A stretch of DNA of 64,000 nucleotides from Halomonas meridiana. GTDB lineage: Bacteria; Pseudomonadota; Gammaproteobacteria; Pseudomonadales; Halomonadaceae. The stretch is taken from assembly GCF_009846525.1 (NCBI RefSeq), contig NZ_CP024621.1, positions 3,100,001-3,164,000 on the forward strand. Reading direction: 5' to 3'. The notes under the pieces are model-generated. The model was given only the letters and a program-made list of their open reading frames with translations, ran no database searches and was not told where the DNA came from. Position 1 is the first letter of the stretch. Each line of letters opens with the position of its first letter. The translations under genes were made by a program, and so were the position numbers. This document shows positions 19,601-30,713 of the stretch, piece after piece.

Positions 19601-20598
19601 TTGGCCATATCGATAACTCGTTGCAAGCCGCCGAGGAGCTGCTGGGCACGCTGCTGGACATCTCCAAGCTGGATGCGGGGGCGCTGACGCCACGGCGTAG
19701 CCACTTCGCCCTGGCCGACATTTTCCGCCCGCTACGTGCCGAATTCGACGTGATGGCAGATGATCGTGGGCTCGATTTGGTCGTGGTGCCCACCCAGCAG
19801 TGGGTGGACTCCGATCCCCAGATGCTGCGCCGGATCGTGCAGAACTTTCTCTCCAACGCGATTCGCTACACCCAAGAGGGGCGTGTACTGCTCGGCTGTC
19901 GCCGTCAGGGGGGAAGGCTGCTGATCGAGGTGTGGGACAGCGGTCCAGGCATTCCTGAATCCAAGCTAACGGAGATCTTCCAGGAGTTCCGTCGACTCGA
20001 CCAGGTGTCCCGCCATAAAGAGAGCGAAAAAGGCCTGGGGCTGGGCCTCTCCATTGCCGACCGTATGAGTCGCGTGCTGGATCACCCCATCAAAGTGCGC
20101 TCCTGGGAAGGGGTGGGCACGGTGTTTTCGGTCAGCGTGCCTATCGTGGCGGCCCGGGAGGCAACCGTCGCCGAACAGGAGCCCAGCGGCCGTCGTAGCG
20201 GTAATAAGCTGGCGGGCACACGGATTGTGTGTATCGACAACGAAACGCTGATTCTGGAAGGCATGACCGCGATGCTCAGCGGCTGGGGCTGCGAGGTATT
20301 CACCGCCACCAGCATTGGCGGGGCGAAATCGATTCTACGCAATATGGACGGTGATCCTGACGCCATCCTGGCGGATTATCACCTGGATAACGAGGTCACC
20401 GGCCTGATGGCGCTAGAAGCACTGAGCGAGCGCTTCACCGGCGCCGTTCCCGGCATTGTGATTACCGCCGACCGTACCGAGGCCGTTGCCGAAGAGGTCA
20501 AGCGCGCAGGCTATCAGCTGTTATTGAAGCCGGTGAAGCCCGCCGCCCTCCGTGCGCTACTAACCCGCACGCTGCAGGCCAGCCGCGCCAATCCCTAA
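16657..20598 (+). CDS. crbS: Transporter-like hybrid sensor histidine kinase (CrbS/MxtR type)
   Basis: This 1313-residue protein fuses a sodium:solute symporter-like membrane domain (about residues 1-525, 12-13 helices) to a STAC-like linker (about 540-640), two PAS domains (about 645-770 and 770-890), a coiled coil, a HisKA domain with the phospho-acceptor His953 in AAASHDLLQPLN, a HATPase (GLGLGLSIADRM), and a C-terminal receiver (about 1189-1305) with Asp1240. This is the architecture of CrbS (Vibrio) and MxtR (Pseudomonas), which control acs and acetate use. The LuxR-type partner and acs lie just downstream on the opposite strand. A GGTGAGGAG site precedes the ATG. Confidence 0.88.
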   Translation: MFHGGLLVAVSLLYIAVLFGIAWFGDRRARTHGASRRRPIIYSLALAIYCTSWTFYGAVGQAATAGWSFASIFVGPILTFLLFWPVLAKMIRVAKHQNVTSIADFIASRYGKTQSLAAFASLVALIGTLPYIALQLKAVSTTFSVLTDAQDMTHAPLFGDTAFYVAVVMAIFAILFGTRHTDATEHHEGLIHAVAFESLVKLVAFLVLGAFVTWGMFDGLGELMGHAESQLELQRQLANQDFGQSFWAQTLLAMLAILCLPRQFHVAVVENIHPDDATKARWLFPLYLLAIAFFVVPLAAAGLLLFSESGVEPDTYVLALSMASGEQWLTLLTFIGGFSAATGMVIVAAVAVSIMISNEIVIPALFRLRWFDTKARDYGRLVLRARRLTIVAVLAMAYGFYQLIGEFTSLASIGMLSFAAAAQFAPALIGGLYWKRGNRLGVIVGMNVGFAIWAYSLLMPAMINAGVLPQAWLTGGPLGLNWLSPTALFGLNLGDTFTHGVMLSLGINLFCYIFVSQVTSQRVVERIQASLFVDSVETRQTSVNRPWTGATTVGDLKVLCERFLGAGQVDRAFDDYARRAGKPLDDGTRASIDVIQFTERFLASVLGASSARIVVNSALQGRGIGISDVISIVDEASQVLEFNRALLQATIENINQGISVVDQNLRLVVWNQRYLELFRFPDHIIRVGAPMDRIFRYNAHNGEYGPGDPEEHVQLLLDNIRDGQPHRYVRYRQDGSVLEVQGNPMPGGGFVYTYQDITQQKRIEEALIRSENNIRIYTDNVPALIAYFDKESRYLFTNRAYEQAFNIDRNAVIGRRYEDVLPVKQAEERVPWVQRTLAGERVSFEVSMRVNDAMRYMLVTYTPHFGDSQSILGFFALYQDITERRQAEIALKETNETLEERVRERTQALSEANAALRQENRVRAEAEQALRQAKQLAEDANASKTRFLAAASHDLLQPLNAARLFTSALMQNVTASDTQRTIGHIDNSLQAAEELLGTLLDISKLDAGALTPRRSHFALADIFRPLRAEFDVMADDRGLDLVVVPTQQWVDSDPQMLRRIVQNFLSNAIRYTQEGRVLLGCRRQGGRLLIEVWDSGPGIPESKLTEIFQEFRRLDQVSRHKESEKGLGLGLSIADRMSRVLDHPIKVRSWEGVGTVFSVSVPIVAAREATVAEQEPSGRRSGNKLAGTRIVCIDNETLILEGMTAMLSGWGCEVFTATSIGGAKSILRNMDGDPDAILADYHLDNEVTGLMALEALSERFTGAVPGIVITADRTEAVAEEVKRAGYQLLLKPVKPAALRALLTRTLQASRANP

Positions 20599-20610
20599 TC
20601 GCCAGCCCGA

Positions 20611-20655
20611 AAACAGCAGCGCCGCGCTTAGAAACATCTAAGCGCGGCGCTGTTC
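20611..20655. terminator. Bidirectional terminator between crbS-like and crbR-like genes
   Basis: A perfect 14-bp stem (20617-20630 with 20639-20652) encloses an 8-base loop. The minus strand carries CTGTTTTC after the stem, so it most clearly ends the response regulator transcript. The plus-strand tail is weaker (TGTTCACC). Confidence 0.75.
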
Positions 20656-20670
20656 ACCGGTCGTTAGCCG

Positions 20671-21333
20671 TTACGACTCGACTTTTGGCGGCTCCACTTC
20701 CAGCTTCTGCGCGGCAATGACGGCCTGGGTGCGCGAGTGCACGCCCAGCTTACGCAGAATGGCCGTTACGTGGGCTTTGATGGTTGCTTCCGAGACGTTC
20801 AGCTCATAGGCGATCTGCTTGTTCAGCAGACCTTCGGTGAGCATGTTCAGTACGCGAAACTGCTGGGGCGTGAGCGAGGCGATCGCCTCGGCAAAGCGCG
20901 ATTCCTCTTCGCTGGTCTCTTCGAGGACGTTGGCCAGCGCTTCCGGTAACCACACCTCACCCTGCAGAATCTCACCCACCGCCTCGGCGATCAGCTGTAG
21001 CGATGACGACTTGGGAATAAAACCCGAGGCACCGTAGTCGATGGCACGGCGCACGACGTAGGGCTCATCGCTGCCGGATACCACGGCAACCGGAATATCC
21101 GGCATCTGACCGCGCAACTGGATGAGGCCCGAAAAGCCGTGGGCACCGGGCATGTGGAGATCCAGCAAAATCAAATCTGCATCGGGGTGTCGATTCACGA
21201 CCTCAGTGGTGGCTTCCATGGTGTCGGCTTCGACAATCTCAGCCTGGGGGGCCAACTGGCGCAACGCCTGGGTGAGCGCTGCACGAAACAGCGGATGGTC
21301 GTCAGCGACGATAAACTTATGGGCTACTGCCAT
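20671..21333 (-). CDS. crbR: LuxR-family response regulator (CrbR/ErdR type)
   Basis: This 220-residue NarL/LuxR-type response regulator has an N-terminal receiver (ADDHPLF acidic pocket, phospho-acceptor Asp in DLILLDLHMPG, and switch Lys in GFIPKS) and a C-terminal HTH (LTPQQFRVLNMLTEGLLNKQ, then ATIKAHVTAILRKL). ATG at 21333 is chosen because GGAGGAATA precedes it. It converges with the CrbS/MxtR-like kinase gene and lies downstream of acs, matching the CrbR/ErdR acetate-switch locus. Activation of acs and the symporter genes is inferred from that family. A hairpin upstream suggests its own promoter rather than read-through from acs. Confidence 0.88.
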   Translation of the reverse strand: MAVAHKFIVADDHPLFRAALTQALRQLAPQAEIVEADTMEATTEVVNRHPDADLILLDLHMPGAHGFSGLIQLRGQMPDIPVAVVSGSDEPYVVRRAIDYGASGFIPKSSSLQLIAEAVGEILQGEVWLPEALANVLEETSEEESRFAEAIASLTPQQFRVLNMLTEGLLNKQIAYELNVSEATIKAHVTAILRKLGVHSRTQAVIAAQKLEVEPPKVES

Positions 21334-21474
21334 GGATATTCCTCCGGTTCCTCGAGCAGCGGGGTTGCCTGCCGCCGCGACGCTAGGCTCATACGGTTGA
21401 AGCATGGTACCCCATGGGCTTCATCATGCCCAAGCATCACATGCACAATTTGTCATTGAGACGTCATCCGAACG

Positions 21475-21508
21475 AAAACAGCAGTGCCGGCCCTATGGCC
21501 GGCACTGC
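21475..21508 (-). terminator. Terminator downstream of acs
   Basis: A perfect 12-bp stem (21481-21492 with 21497-21508, loop CTAT) is followed on the minus strand by TGTTTTCG. It lies about 100 bases beyond the acs stop and 140 bases before the response-regulator start. Confidence 0.75.
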
Positions 21509-21570
21509 ATCGGATAAGCGCAGTTTGCCTGATCGTTAGACGCAAATGCTTGACGCCCGTCATTGAACGC

Positions 21571-21599
21571 CGCCCTCACTGCCGATGGCAGTGAGGGCG
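21571..21599 (-). terminator. 13-bp hairpin immediately after acs
   Basis: A perfect 13-bp stem (21571-21583 with 21587-21599, loop GAT) starts 7 bases after the acs stop on the minus strand. It lacks a T tract, so it is more likely a 3' stabilising or pausing hairpin acting with the terminator at 21475-21508. Confidence 0.5.
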
Positions 21600-21605
21600 A
21601 GACGG

Positions 21606-23555
<1,950 letters not shown>

Positions 23556-23725
23556 GAAGTTGCCTCTGTCCGTGAAGTTGCACTCTCTGGTAAGTGATGT
23601 CGGTTTTATTATTGGCTGCACCGACGCGCGTAATATTTACCTAGCATAAACCTGTCCCGAACGGCTTCCCTTTAGACATTGGTAGTAGCAATTTTTATTT
23701 AAAAAACAGCTACTTAAAATAATAA

Positions 23726-24274
23726 TCACAGGCGTTCGAAAGCACGATAGACCAAGGTCTCATCACAATGACGGCAGCGGTAGCGTCGCCCCTTGACGAC
23801 CAGGGCATGGCGGCGCGGTGTAAAACGGTGGGTCTGACAGCGACACTCATAGCGATAGGGGCGCGGCTGGGAGCGCTGAATATCGAAGCGGTGGGTCACC
23901 CGTGGCACGAGCCCGAACAGATCCCGCATGACCGTCTGCCACTCGCGGCCATGGGGCTTCAAGCGCGCGCCGTTGGCGAGATGAAACACCAGCCAGTGGG
24001 CCATTTCATGAGGAATCACTTCGTCGAAGAAGGCCTCGCGATTGTCTGCCAGCAGCACCGGGTTGAAACGCAGCCCGCCCCGCCCAAGATGCGCTTGCCC
24101 CGCCGATGCGCCCTTGAGGTCAAACCACACCTTGGGAGCAGGCAGCGCTGGATGCACCTCTCGGCAGCGTGCCAAAGCCTGTACGACCCGCTCTTGGGCG
24201 GCCCGAAGAAGCGCCTCCTGGGAGCGCGCCATCAAATCATCGTGCGGCCAAGGGGGCAGTGGTGACGTCTTCAT
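23726..24274 (-). CDS. sprT: SprT-like zinc metalloprotease-fold protein
   Basis: This 182-residue protein carries the HExxH motif HEMAH in EVIPHEMAHWLVFHL and a C-terminal zinc-ribbon with YECRCQTH and YRCRHCDETLV, both typical of SprT (COG3091). The function is poorly defined; the fold is shared with the DNA-protein crosslink protease SPRTN, but bacterial SprT activity is not established. ATG at 24274 (MKTSPLPP) is chosen; ATG at 24292 is the alternative and neither has a strong ribosome-binding site. It is divergent from the YecA-like gene. Confidence 0.88.
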   Translation of the reverse strand: MKTSPLPPWPHDDLMARSQEALLRAAQERVVQALARCREVHPALPAPKVWFDLKGASAGQAHLGRGGLRFNPVLLADNREAFFDEVIPHEMAHWLVFHLANGARLKPHGREWQTVMRDLFGLVPRVTHRFDIQRSQPRPYRYECRCQTHRFTPRRHALVVKGRRYRCRHCDETLVYRAFERL

Positions 24275-24361
24275 TAGTGATAAACTAGCCATTAGTGACG
24301 TTGCTCGATTGTGACGGATCGACAGCGGTTTTCAATGATGACGTTGACCACGAGGCTCCCT

Positions 24362-25042
24362 ATGGCAGAGCGCAACACCGTGACCGAAGCTAACTCGCCC
24401 GACAGCACTCCGCCTCAGCCGCTGCTTGATGATGAACAGCTGGACAGGCTGGACGATTTTCTCGACTCCGACCGGGTGGGCGAAGATGCCCTCGACCTGA
24501 TTTCAGCCCACGGCTTTCTCGTCGCCCTGGCGGTTGCCCCTAGCGAACAGCCCACCGAACAGTGGCTGGAGGAGCTGTTCCAAGGCGAACCCAACTACCG
24601 CGATGCCGACGAGCGCGACGAGATCGTCCAGCTGCTGACGCTGCTGCGCGACAACGCCATGGCGGTACTGGAGCAAGGTGGCCTACCGGAACTACCCTTC
24701 GAGCTAACGCTGGATGGACTGCCCGCCGAGGAGACGCCGATTGGTGACTGGTGTGCAGGCTTTATGGAAGCGGTGTTCAGCGACGAAAGCGCCTGGTTCC
24801 AGGATGACGAAGAGGCTGCCGCCACGCTGCTGCTGCCGTTCATGTCGCTATCGGGGCTCTTCGACGACGAACCCGACATGGCCGAGATGGCCAAGGATCA
24901 AGCCAGCCAAGAGACCTTCGTTGCTCAACTGCCCGAGCTGGTGCTTGACCTTTACCTGCACTACCGCGTGCCGCCGGAAACCCCCAAGCCCAAACCGCGT
25001 AAAAAAACGCCCGCCAAGGCTAAAGGCAAAAAGCGCAAATAA
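24362..25042 (+). CDS. YecA/UPF0149-family protein
   Basis: This 226-residue acidic protein has the UPF0149 signature: an N-terminal DFLDS/AHGFLVAL region, a central GDWCAGFMEAV motif, and a C-terminal LPELVLDLYLHYR segment. The last 18 residues are a Lys/Pro-rich basic tail (no Cys-rich SEC-C domain), which contrasts with the acidic body. ATG at 24362 follows GAGG with 6-base spacing; the open frame begins at a GTG at 24311. The biochemical role of the family is unknown. It is divergent from sprT and convergent with the phospholipase D-like gene 5 bases away. Confidence 0.85.
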   Translation: MAERNTVTEANSPDSTPPQPLLDDEQLDRLDDFLDSDRVGEDALDLISAHGFLVALAVAPSEQPTEQWLEELFQGEPNYRDADERDEIVQLLTLLRDNAMAVLEQGGLPELPFELTLDGLPAEETPIGDWCAGFMEAVFSDESAWFQDDEEAAATLLLPFMSLSGLFDDEPDMAEMAKDQASQETFVAQLPELVLDLYLHYRVPPETPKPKPRKKTPAKAKGKKRK

Positions 25043-25047
25043 CCGCG

Positions 25048-26169
25048 CTATTTTAGACGCATCACAAGGCCATCCACGACGCCATACACCCACTCCTTGG
25101 CCCGCTGCCCCCAGGGGCGCGCGGCCCAGGCGGCGGCATCTACCTCTTGGCTGGCGGCAAAGTTACGCTCGAAAAGCGCCTGCACGTCGCTGGCGAATCC
25201 TGGATCGTCTATCTCCTGGTTGGCCTCTAAGTTCCAGTGCAGGTTCCAGTGATCGAAGTTGCAGGAGCCGAGACTAACCCACTCATCGGCCAGAACGAAT
25301 TTGGCATGTATGAAGGTCGGCTGGAATTCGAAAATGCGTACGCCCGCTTTCAGCAACCCCTGATAAAAGCGCTGGCCCGCATAGCGCACGCCGGGATGGT
25401 CGTGCTTGGCACCGGGCAGTAGCAGGCGCACATCCACGCCTTGCCGAGCAGCGCGGATCAACCGGCGGCGCAGCGCAAACGTAGGCACGAAGTAGGGCGT
25501 ACACAGCCACAGCCGCTGTTGGGCGCTACTCACCCGGGCATACAGCGAGTGGCGAATTGCTTGGTAACGATAGCCTCTTGCCGACATCACTCGCCCCCGC
25601 ACGCCATCGGCATGGGAGGTCGCGCTGCGCTGTGGCGGGAGCGGAAGGGGCGCTGGGTCACCCGACGCTTGGCGAGTCAGCCGGGAACGCCACAGACGGC
25701 GAAACAGCACTTCCCAGTCCGCAACGGCCGGGCCGTCGATACGTAGCGCGATTTCATACCATGCCTGCAGGAACTCATCCACTGCGCCAAAACCGCCGGT
25801 AAAGGCAATCTCACCGTCCACCACCACGATCTTACGGTGGTCGCGGCTGAGATTACGGGCCAGGGAGTGAAAGCCAATCGGGTTGAACAGCTGCAACGCC
25901 ACGCCAGCGGCCTCCAGGCGCTCACGGTCGCGTCGCTCCAATCCCATCGCGCCGTATCCGTCCAGCAGTAGGTAGGTGCTGACGCCTCGTTGCGAGGCCG
26001 ACGCCAGCGCGTCGATGACTTGGTTGGCAAGCTCCCCCGATTCCATCAAGTAGAGCTCCACCAGCACGTAATGCTGTGCCTGACTGACCGCTTCGAACAT
26101 CGCCGGTAAAAAGCGCGACGCTTCCGGCAGCAGAATCACACGGTTTCCTTCTCGCCACTCGTGCTGCAT
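25048..26169 (-). CDS. clsB: Cardiolipin synthase-like phospholipase D-family protein (ClsB type)
   Basis: This 373-residue protein has two HKD motifs of the phospholipase D superfamily: the first with His111, Lys113 and Asp118 (DHRKIVVVDG), the second HAKFVLAD near residue 290 followed by GSCNFDHWN. It lacks the two N-terminal transmembrane helices of ClsA, so it resembles the soluble/peripheral ClsB (YbhO) branch that makes cardiolipin from phosphatidylglycerol and other donors. It lies upstream of no obvious operon partner; rsmJ ends 37 bases before its start on the same strand. The exact acyl substrate is not deducible. Confidence 0.85.
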   Translation of the reverse strand: MQHEWREGNRVILLPEASRFLPAMFEAVSQAQHYVLVELYLMESGELANQVIDALASASQRGVSTYLLLDGYGAMGLERRDRERLEAAGVALQLFNPIGFHSLARNLSRDHRKIVVVDGEIAFTGGFGAVDEFLQAWYEIALRIDGPAVADWEVLFRRLWRSRLTRQASGDPAPLPLPPQRSATSHADGVRGRVMSARGYRYQAIRHSLYARVSSAQQRLWLCTPYFVPTFALRRRLIRAARQGVDVRLLLPGAKHDHPGVRYAGQRFYQGLLKAGVRIFEFQPTFIHAKFVLADEWVSLGSCNFDHWNLHWNLEANQEIDDPGFASDVQALFERNFAASQEVDAAAWAARPWGQRAKEWVYGVVDGLVMRLK

Positions 26170-26206
26170 AGAGACTCCTTCTCTGGCTACGCTGCTTCAT
26201 CCACGC

Positions 26207-26917
26207 TCAGCGGCTGAGTGAACGATGAACGTACAGGTCGTAGCGGCTCGTTTTGCCTTCCAGCGTGTGCTGCGGCGCGGGCCCCGCAATAGGCGGTGCT
26301 TTACGGGGGCGTTTCACCACCACCCGGTGAGACGCCACGTCGAGCGCGGCTTCCAACAGCCGTGGGGCATCGTCGTCGTCCCCGGCCAGCTCGCGAAACA
26401 CGCGCATCTCTTTTTTCACCAGCGCAGACTTCTCCCGATGGGGGAACATAGGGTCCAGATGAATGACCTGAGGGGCGAACTCGGCGTCTGCCACCAGCAT
26501 CGCCAACTGTTCGGCGGCATCGCCATGACGCAGGCACATTCGCGCGGCAATCGCGGCGGTGTCCTCTGCGGCCGCCGCACGCGCGAGGCCATCGCTGAGC
26601 AAGGCGGCGATGGCCGCGACCCGCTCGATCATCAGCACCGGCGCTCCAAGGCTTGCCAAAACGAAGGCGTCGCGCCCCAGCCCCGCCGTAGCATCGACCA
26701 CGCTCGGCGTCACGCCTTTGGCCAGCCCGCAGGCCTTCGCCACCAGCTGCCCACGGCCGCCGCCGAACTGACGGCGATGCGCGGCCTTTCCCGAGACAAA
26801 ATCAACGCTGAGCGGCTTGCCGTACTCCCGCTCCTCCCCGATCAGGGCAAGCTGGCCCTCCACATAGCCCAAGGTTAGCCCCGTCGGCAGGAGAACCTCC
26901 GGTATTGGCTGGCTCAT
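26207..26917 (-). CDS. rsmJ: 16S rRNA (guanine(1516)-N(2))-methyltransferase RsmJ
   Basis: This 236-residue SAM-dependent methyltransferase has [20 protein letters not shown] (SAM-binding loop) and [21 protein letters not shown], the NPPF-like catalytic motif variant typical of RsmJ (YhiQ). It methylates G1516 of 16S rRNA in the decoding region. The start at 26917 overlaps the tsaB stop (ATGA), so it is probably translated from the tsaB transcript; an upstream in-frame start at 26932 would lie inside tsaB. Length is normal. Confidence 0.93.
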   Translation of the reverse strand: MSQPIPEVLLPTGLTLGYVEGQLALIGEEREYGKPLSVDFVSGKAAHRRQFGGGRGQLVAKACGLAKGVTPSVVDATAGLGRDAFVLASLGAPVLMIERVAAIAALLSDGLARAAAAEDTAAIAARMCLRHGDAAEQLAMLVADAEFAPQVIHLDPMFPHREKSALVKKEMRVFRELAGDDDDAPRLLEAALDVASHRVVVKRPRKAPPIAGPAPQHTLEGKTSRYDLYVHRSLSR

Positions 26918-27615
26918 GCCGGTTTTTTCCACGCCACGTTATTACGCAGATACACCGGCTGTGCCGCGTGGGCCGCTTGGCCCAAGCCTGCGTCCAGGTC
27001 GCGCGCGGCCAGCCACGCCATCTCCTCTGCGCGCGGTTCTAAGTCCGTGAGATGTTGCGACATGCTGGCCTGCACGCCGACAGCAAACTCATCCCACAGG
27101 CTAAAGCCCGAGCCTACGCCTACCCAATCGGTTTCGTCGGCCGGCAAGCGGAATGCACCGGGCGCGATGACGACCTCGTCACTTTGTAAGCTTAGGGTAT
27201 CGTTCAAGCAGTGCCAGGTGGCCGCATACACTTCGCCCATGCGCGCATCCAACGCGGTGACCACATGGCGAAAGTGATAACGCCGATGCGCTTGTAGCGC
27301 GAGCGCCTCCAAGGTCGAAATGCCGAGCAGCGGGCAGTCCAAGCCAAACGCCAGCCCTTGGGCAGCACCGGCCGCAATGCGCAGGCCGGTAAACGAACCG
27401 GGACCACGCCCGAACGCAATGGCGTTCAGCGCTTGAGGGGCAATGCCCGCATCAGCGAGCAGCTCATCCACCATCGGCATCAAGCGCTTGGTGTGCGCGC
27501 GTGGCGTCATTTCATAGCGCGCCAAACAGTCACGCTGACCGCCTGCTTGGCGGAGCAAAGCCGCAGAACAGGCGCTGGAGGAGGCATCCAGTGCCAGAAG
27601 GTATAACGACGACAT
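26914..27615 (-). CDS. tsaB: tRNA threonylcarbamoyladenosine biosynthesis protein TsaB
   Basis: This 233-residue ASKHA-fold protein forms the TsaBDE complex that makes t6A37 in ANN-decoding tRNAs. The N-terminus [16 protein letters not shown], the [13 protein letters not shown] stretch, and [21 protein letters not shown] are diagnostic. It lacks the metal-binding His pair of TsaD, as expected of the scaffold paralogue. Its stop overlaps the rsmJ start. Immediately downstream on the chromosome is the adk terminator, so tsaB has its own promoter in the 58-bp gap. Confidence 0.94.
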   Translation of the reverse strand: MSSLYLLALDASSSACSAALLRQAGGQRDCLARYEMTPRAHTKRLMPMVDELLADAGIAPQALNAIAFGRGPGSFTGLRIAAGAAQGLAFGLDCPLLGISTLEALALQAHRRYHFRHVVTALDARMGEVYAATWHCLNDTLSLQSDEVVIAPGAFRLPADETDWVGVGSGFSLWDEFAVGVQASMSQHLTDLEPRAEEMAWLAARDLDAGLGQAAHAAQPVYLRNNVAWKKPA

Positions 27616-27673
27616 AGCGGTGTTGCACTCCGTAAAAATAGGCCTCTAGTATACCGTCACACGCCTGAAACGA

Positions 27674-27704
27674 CGATGGCCCGCAGGAAGCCTGCGGGCC
27701 ATCG
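27674..27704 (-). terminator. Hairpin terminator after adk
   Basis: A perfect 14-bp stem (27674-27687 with 27691-27704, loop AAG) lies 23 bases after the adk stop on the minus strand. The tail CGTCGTTTC is only weakly T-rich. Confidence 0.6.
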
Positions 27705-27727
27705 TGGCACGTGACGCTGCGGCGCGC

Positions 27728-28492
<765 letters not shown>

Positions 28493-28592
28493 TTATTTTG
28501 TGTTTTTTGAGCAAAAACAGCAAAGTGGCCAACGTTAGTACTTTGGTCACCCTGTTTGCTTCAAACTGCCGTTTAAGTGGGCTTGCTATAAA

Positions 28593-28624
28593 CACAAGCG
28601 GCGCCCATCAGGGCGCCGCTTGTG
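28593..28624 (-). terminator. Terminator after aceF
   Basis: A perfect 14-bp GC-rich stem (28593-28606 with 28611-28624, loop ATCA) begins 19 bases after the aceF stop on the minus strand and is followed by TTTATAGC. Confidence 0.75.
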
Positions 28625-28642
28625 GCTTGCTCGAATGATCGC

Positions 28643-30655
28643 TTACAGCAGCAAGCGACGGATATCGGTGAGCACGTCCGCCAGGAAGGCGGTGAAGCGC
28701 GCTGCATCCGCACCGTTGATCGCGCGGTGATCGTAGGAGAGCGACAGCGGCATCATCAAGCGCGGCTGGAAAGCACTGCCATCCCATACCGGCTTCATCT
28801 GCGCTTTCGACACACCCAAGATCGCGACCTCAGGGGCGTTGACGATCGGCGTGAAGGCCGTGCCACCAATCGAGCCCAGGCTCGAAATGGTGAAGCAGCC
28901 ACCGGTCATCTCTTCCCGCTTGAGCTTCTTGGTTTGCGCTTTCTTGCCTAGCTCCGCCATCTCCTTGGCAATCTCGATCAAGGATTTCTTATCGGCGTCG
29001 CGCAGCACGGGCACCATCAGACCGTCCGGCGTATCCACCGCGATACCGATATGGATGTACTTCTTCCATACCAGAGTATCGCCGTCGCCTTTCAAGCTGA
29101 CGTTGAACTGCGGGAACTTGCGCAGGGCAAAGGCACACGCCTTGACCAGGAACGGCAGCGGCGTGAGCTTGGCCCCTTGGGCTTCGGCTTCGGCCTTCAT
29201 GGCCTTACGGAAGTTTTCAAGCTCGGTGATGTCGGCTTCGTCGAACTGGGTCACGTGGGGCACGTTGAGCCAGCTACGATGCAGGTTCGTCGCGCCCATC
29301 TTGAGCAGGCGACCCATCGGCTTCTCTTCCACTTCACCGAACTGGCTGAAGTCGACTTCCGGCACGGCGGGGATGCCTGCACCACCGCTGGCCGCAGGAG
29401 CGGCAGCCTGGGCTTTACCCTGGTTGGCAATCGCCTGTTTGACGTAGGCCTGCACGTCCTCTTTCAGCACGCGATCTTTCGGGCCGCTGGGCTTCACGAG
29501 GCCCAGATCGACGCCTAGCTCACGGGCCAGCATACGCACGGCGGGGCCCGCGTGTACCAGCTTGCCGTCGCGAGGCTTGTGAGACGCCATTTGCGCTTCG
29601 GGACTGGGGGAACCCGCCGGGGACGCCTGCTTGGCGCTGGGCGCGCTCTGCGGCTTGCTATCCGCTTTTTCAGGGGCCGCTTTTTTGGGTGCGGCTTTCT
29701 TGGCACCCGCGACTTCCATATAGCCGATCACGTCGCCTTCAGAAACGGTGTCACCCTCTTTGACGGTGAGCTCCAGAATCTTGCCCTTGAAGGGGCTCGG
29801 CACGTCCATGGAGGCTTTATCGGACTCCAGGGTGATCAGCGGATCTTCGACGTCGACCTCGTCACCGGCGGCAACGCCAATTTCGATAATCGGTACGTCA
29901 GAGGAGCCTGACAGATCCGGCACGCGAATCTCTTTACGCTCTGGCTCGCCGCTGCCGCCTTCGTCGTCAGCCGTATCGTCTTTAGCTTCAGCAGAGTCGT
30001 TAGTGGAGGCAGACTCGTCGGCTTGGGCAGGCGCGTCCGCATCACTGTCATCATCGCCTTCACCCGCGATTTCCATCTGGCCAATCACGTCGCCTTCGGA
30101 CACGGTGTCGCCCTCTTTCACCGTCAGCGCGACGATCTTACCGCTGTGCGGGCTGGGCACGTCCATAGAGGCTTTGTCAGACTCCAGGGTGATCAGCGTG
30201 TCTTCGGCGTTGACTTCATCGCCTGCGCCGACGGCGACGTCGATGATCTCGACGTTGTCAGAGCCACCGAGATCGGGGACTTTGATGTCCACGGTTTGCT
30301 TGCCGCCGCTGGCTTTCTTTGGCGCAGGGGCCGCTTCTTGCTGCTTGGCGGGCGCTTCGTCTGGCTCAGACGCTTGGGAGTCGGCTTCCGGCTCGGCATC
30401 ATCACTCTCACCGCCACCTTCCACTTCCAGCTCGACGATATCATCGCCTTCCGAGACTTTATCGCCCTCTTTGACCAACACTTTGATCACCTTGCCGCCT
30501 TTCGGGGCCGGTACATCCATGCTGGCTTTGTCGGATTCCAGAGTGATCAGGGTGTCTTCCGCTTCAATGACGTCGCCTTCTGACACCGCAATCTCGATGA
30601 TTTCGACATCGGTATCCCCACCGATGTCGGGAACTTTGATGATTTCGCTACTCAA
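28643..30655 (-). CDS. aceF: Pyruvate dehydrogenase complex E2 (dihydrolipoyl acetyltransferase) with three lipoyl domains
   Basis: This 670-residue core subunit transfers acetyl groups to CoA. It has three lipoyl domains (about residues 2-75, 115-190 and 230-305), each with the modified Lys in ESDKASMDVP. They are joined by Ala/Pro/acid-rich linkers and followed by an E1/E3-binding domain (GPAVRMLARELGVDL) and the catalytic domain with SYDHRAINGADAA. The start is taken as TTG at 30655: GGAAGGAG precedes it by 7 bases and it yields MSSEIIKVPDIGG. The longer open frame has no signal. It lies 58 bases after aceE with a hairpin in the gap. Confidence 0.95.
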   Translation of the reverse strand: MSSEIIKVPDIGGDTDVEIIEIAVSEGDVIEAEDTLITLESDKASMDVPAPKGGKVIKVLVKEGDKVSEGDDIVELEVEGGGESDDAEPEADSQASEPDEAPAKQQEAAPAPKKASGGKQTVDIKVPDLGGSDNVEIIDVAVGAGDEVNAEDTLITLESDKASMDVPSPHSGKIVALTVKEGDTVSEGDVIGQMEIAGEGDDDSDADAPAQADESASTNDSAEAKDDTADDEGGSGEPERKEIRVPDLSGSSDVPIIEIGVAAGDEVDVEDPLITLESDKASMDVPSPFKGKILELTVKEGDTVSEGDVIGYMEVAGAKKAAPKKAAPEKADSKPQSAPSAKQASPAGSPSPEAQMASHKPRDGKLVHAGPAVRMLARELGVDLGLVKPSGPKDRVLKEDVQAYVKQAIANQGKAQAAAPAASGGAGIPAVPEVDFSQFGEVEEKPMGRLLKMGATNLHRSWLNVPHVTQFDEADITELENFRKAMKAEAEAQGAKLTPLPFLVKACAFALRKFPQFNVSLKGDGDTLVWKKYIHIGIAVDTPDGLMVPVLRDADKKSLIEIAKEMAELGKKAQTKKLKREEMTGGCFTISSLGSIGGTAFTPIVNAPEVAILGVSKAQMKPVWDGSAFQPRLMMPLSLSYDHRAINGADAARFTAFLADVLTDIRRLLL

Positions 30656-30683
30656 GGTCGCGCTCCTTCCAAATCGGATCGAG

Positions 30684-30705
30684 CCGGCGGGCATCTGCCC
30701 GCCGG
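30684..30705 (-). other. Intercistronic hairpin between aceE and aceF
   Basis: A perfect 10-bp stem (CCGGCGGGCA at 30684-30693 with TGCCCGCCGG at 30696-30705) lies between the aceE stop and the aceF ribosome-binding site. There is no T tract, so it is more likely a partial attenuator or RNA-processing/stability element that sets the E1:E2 ratio than a full terminator. Confidence 0.5.
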
Positions 30706-30713
30706 GCAGCGGT

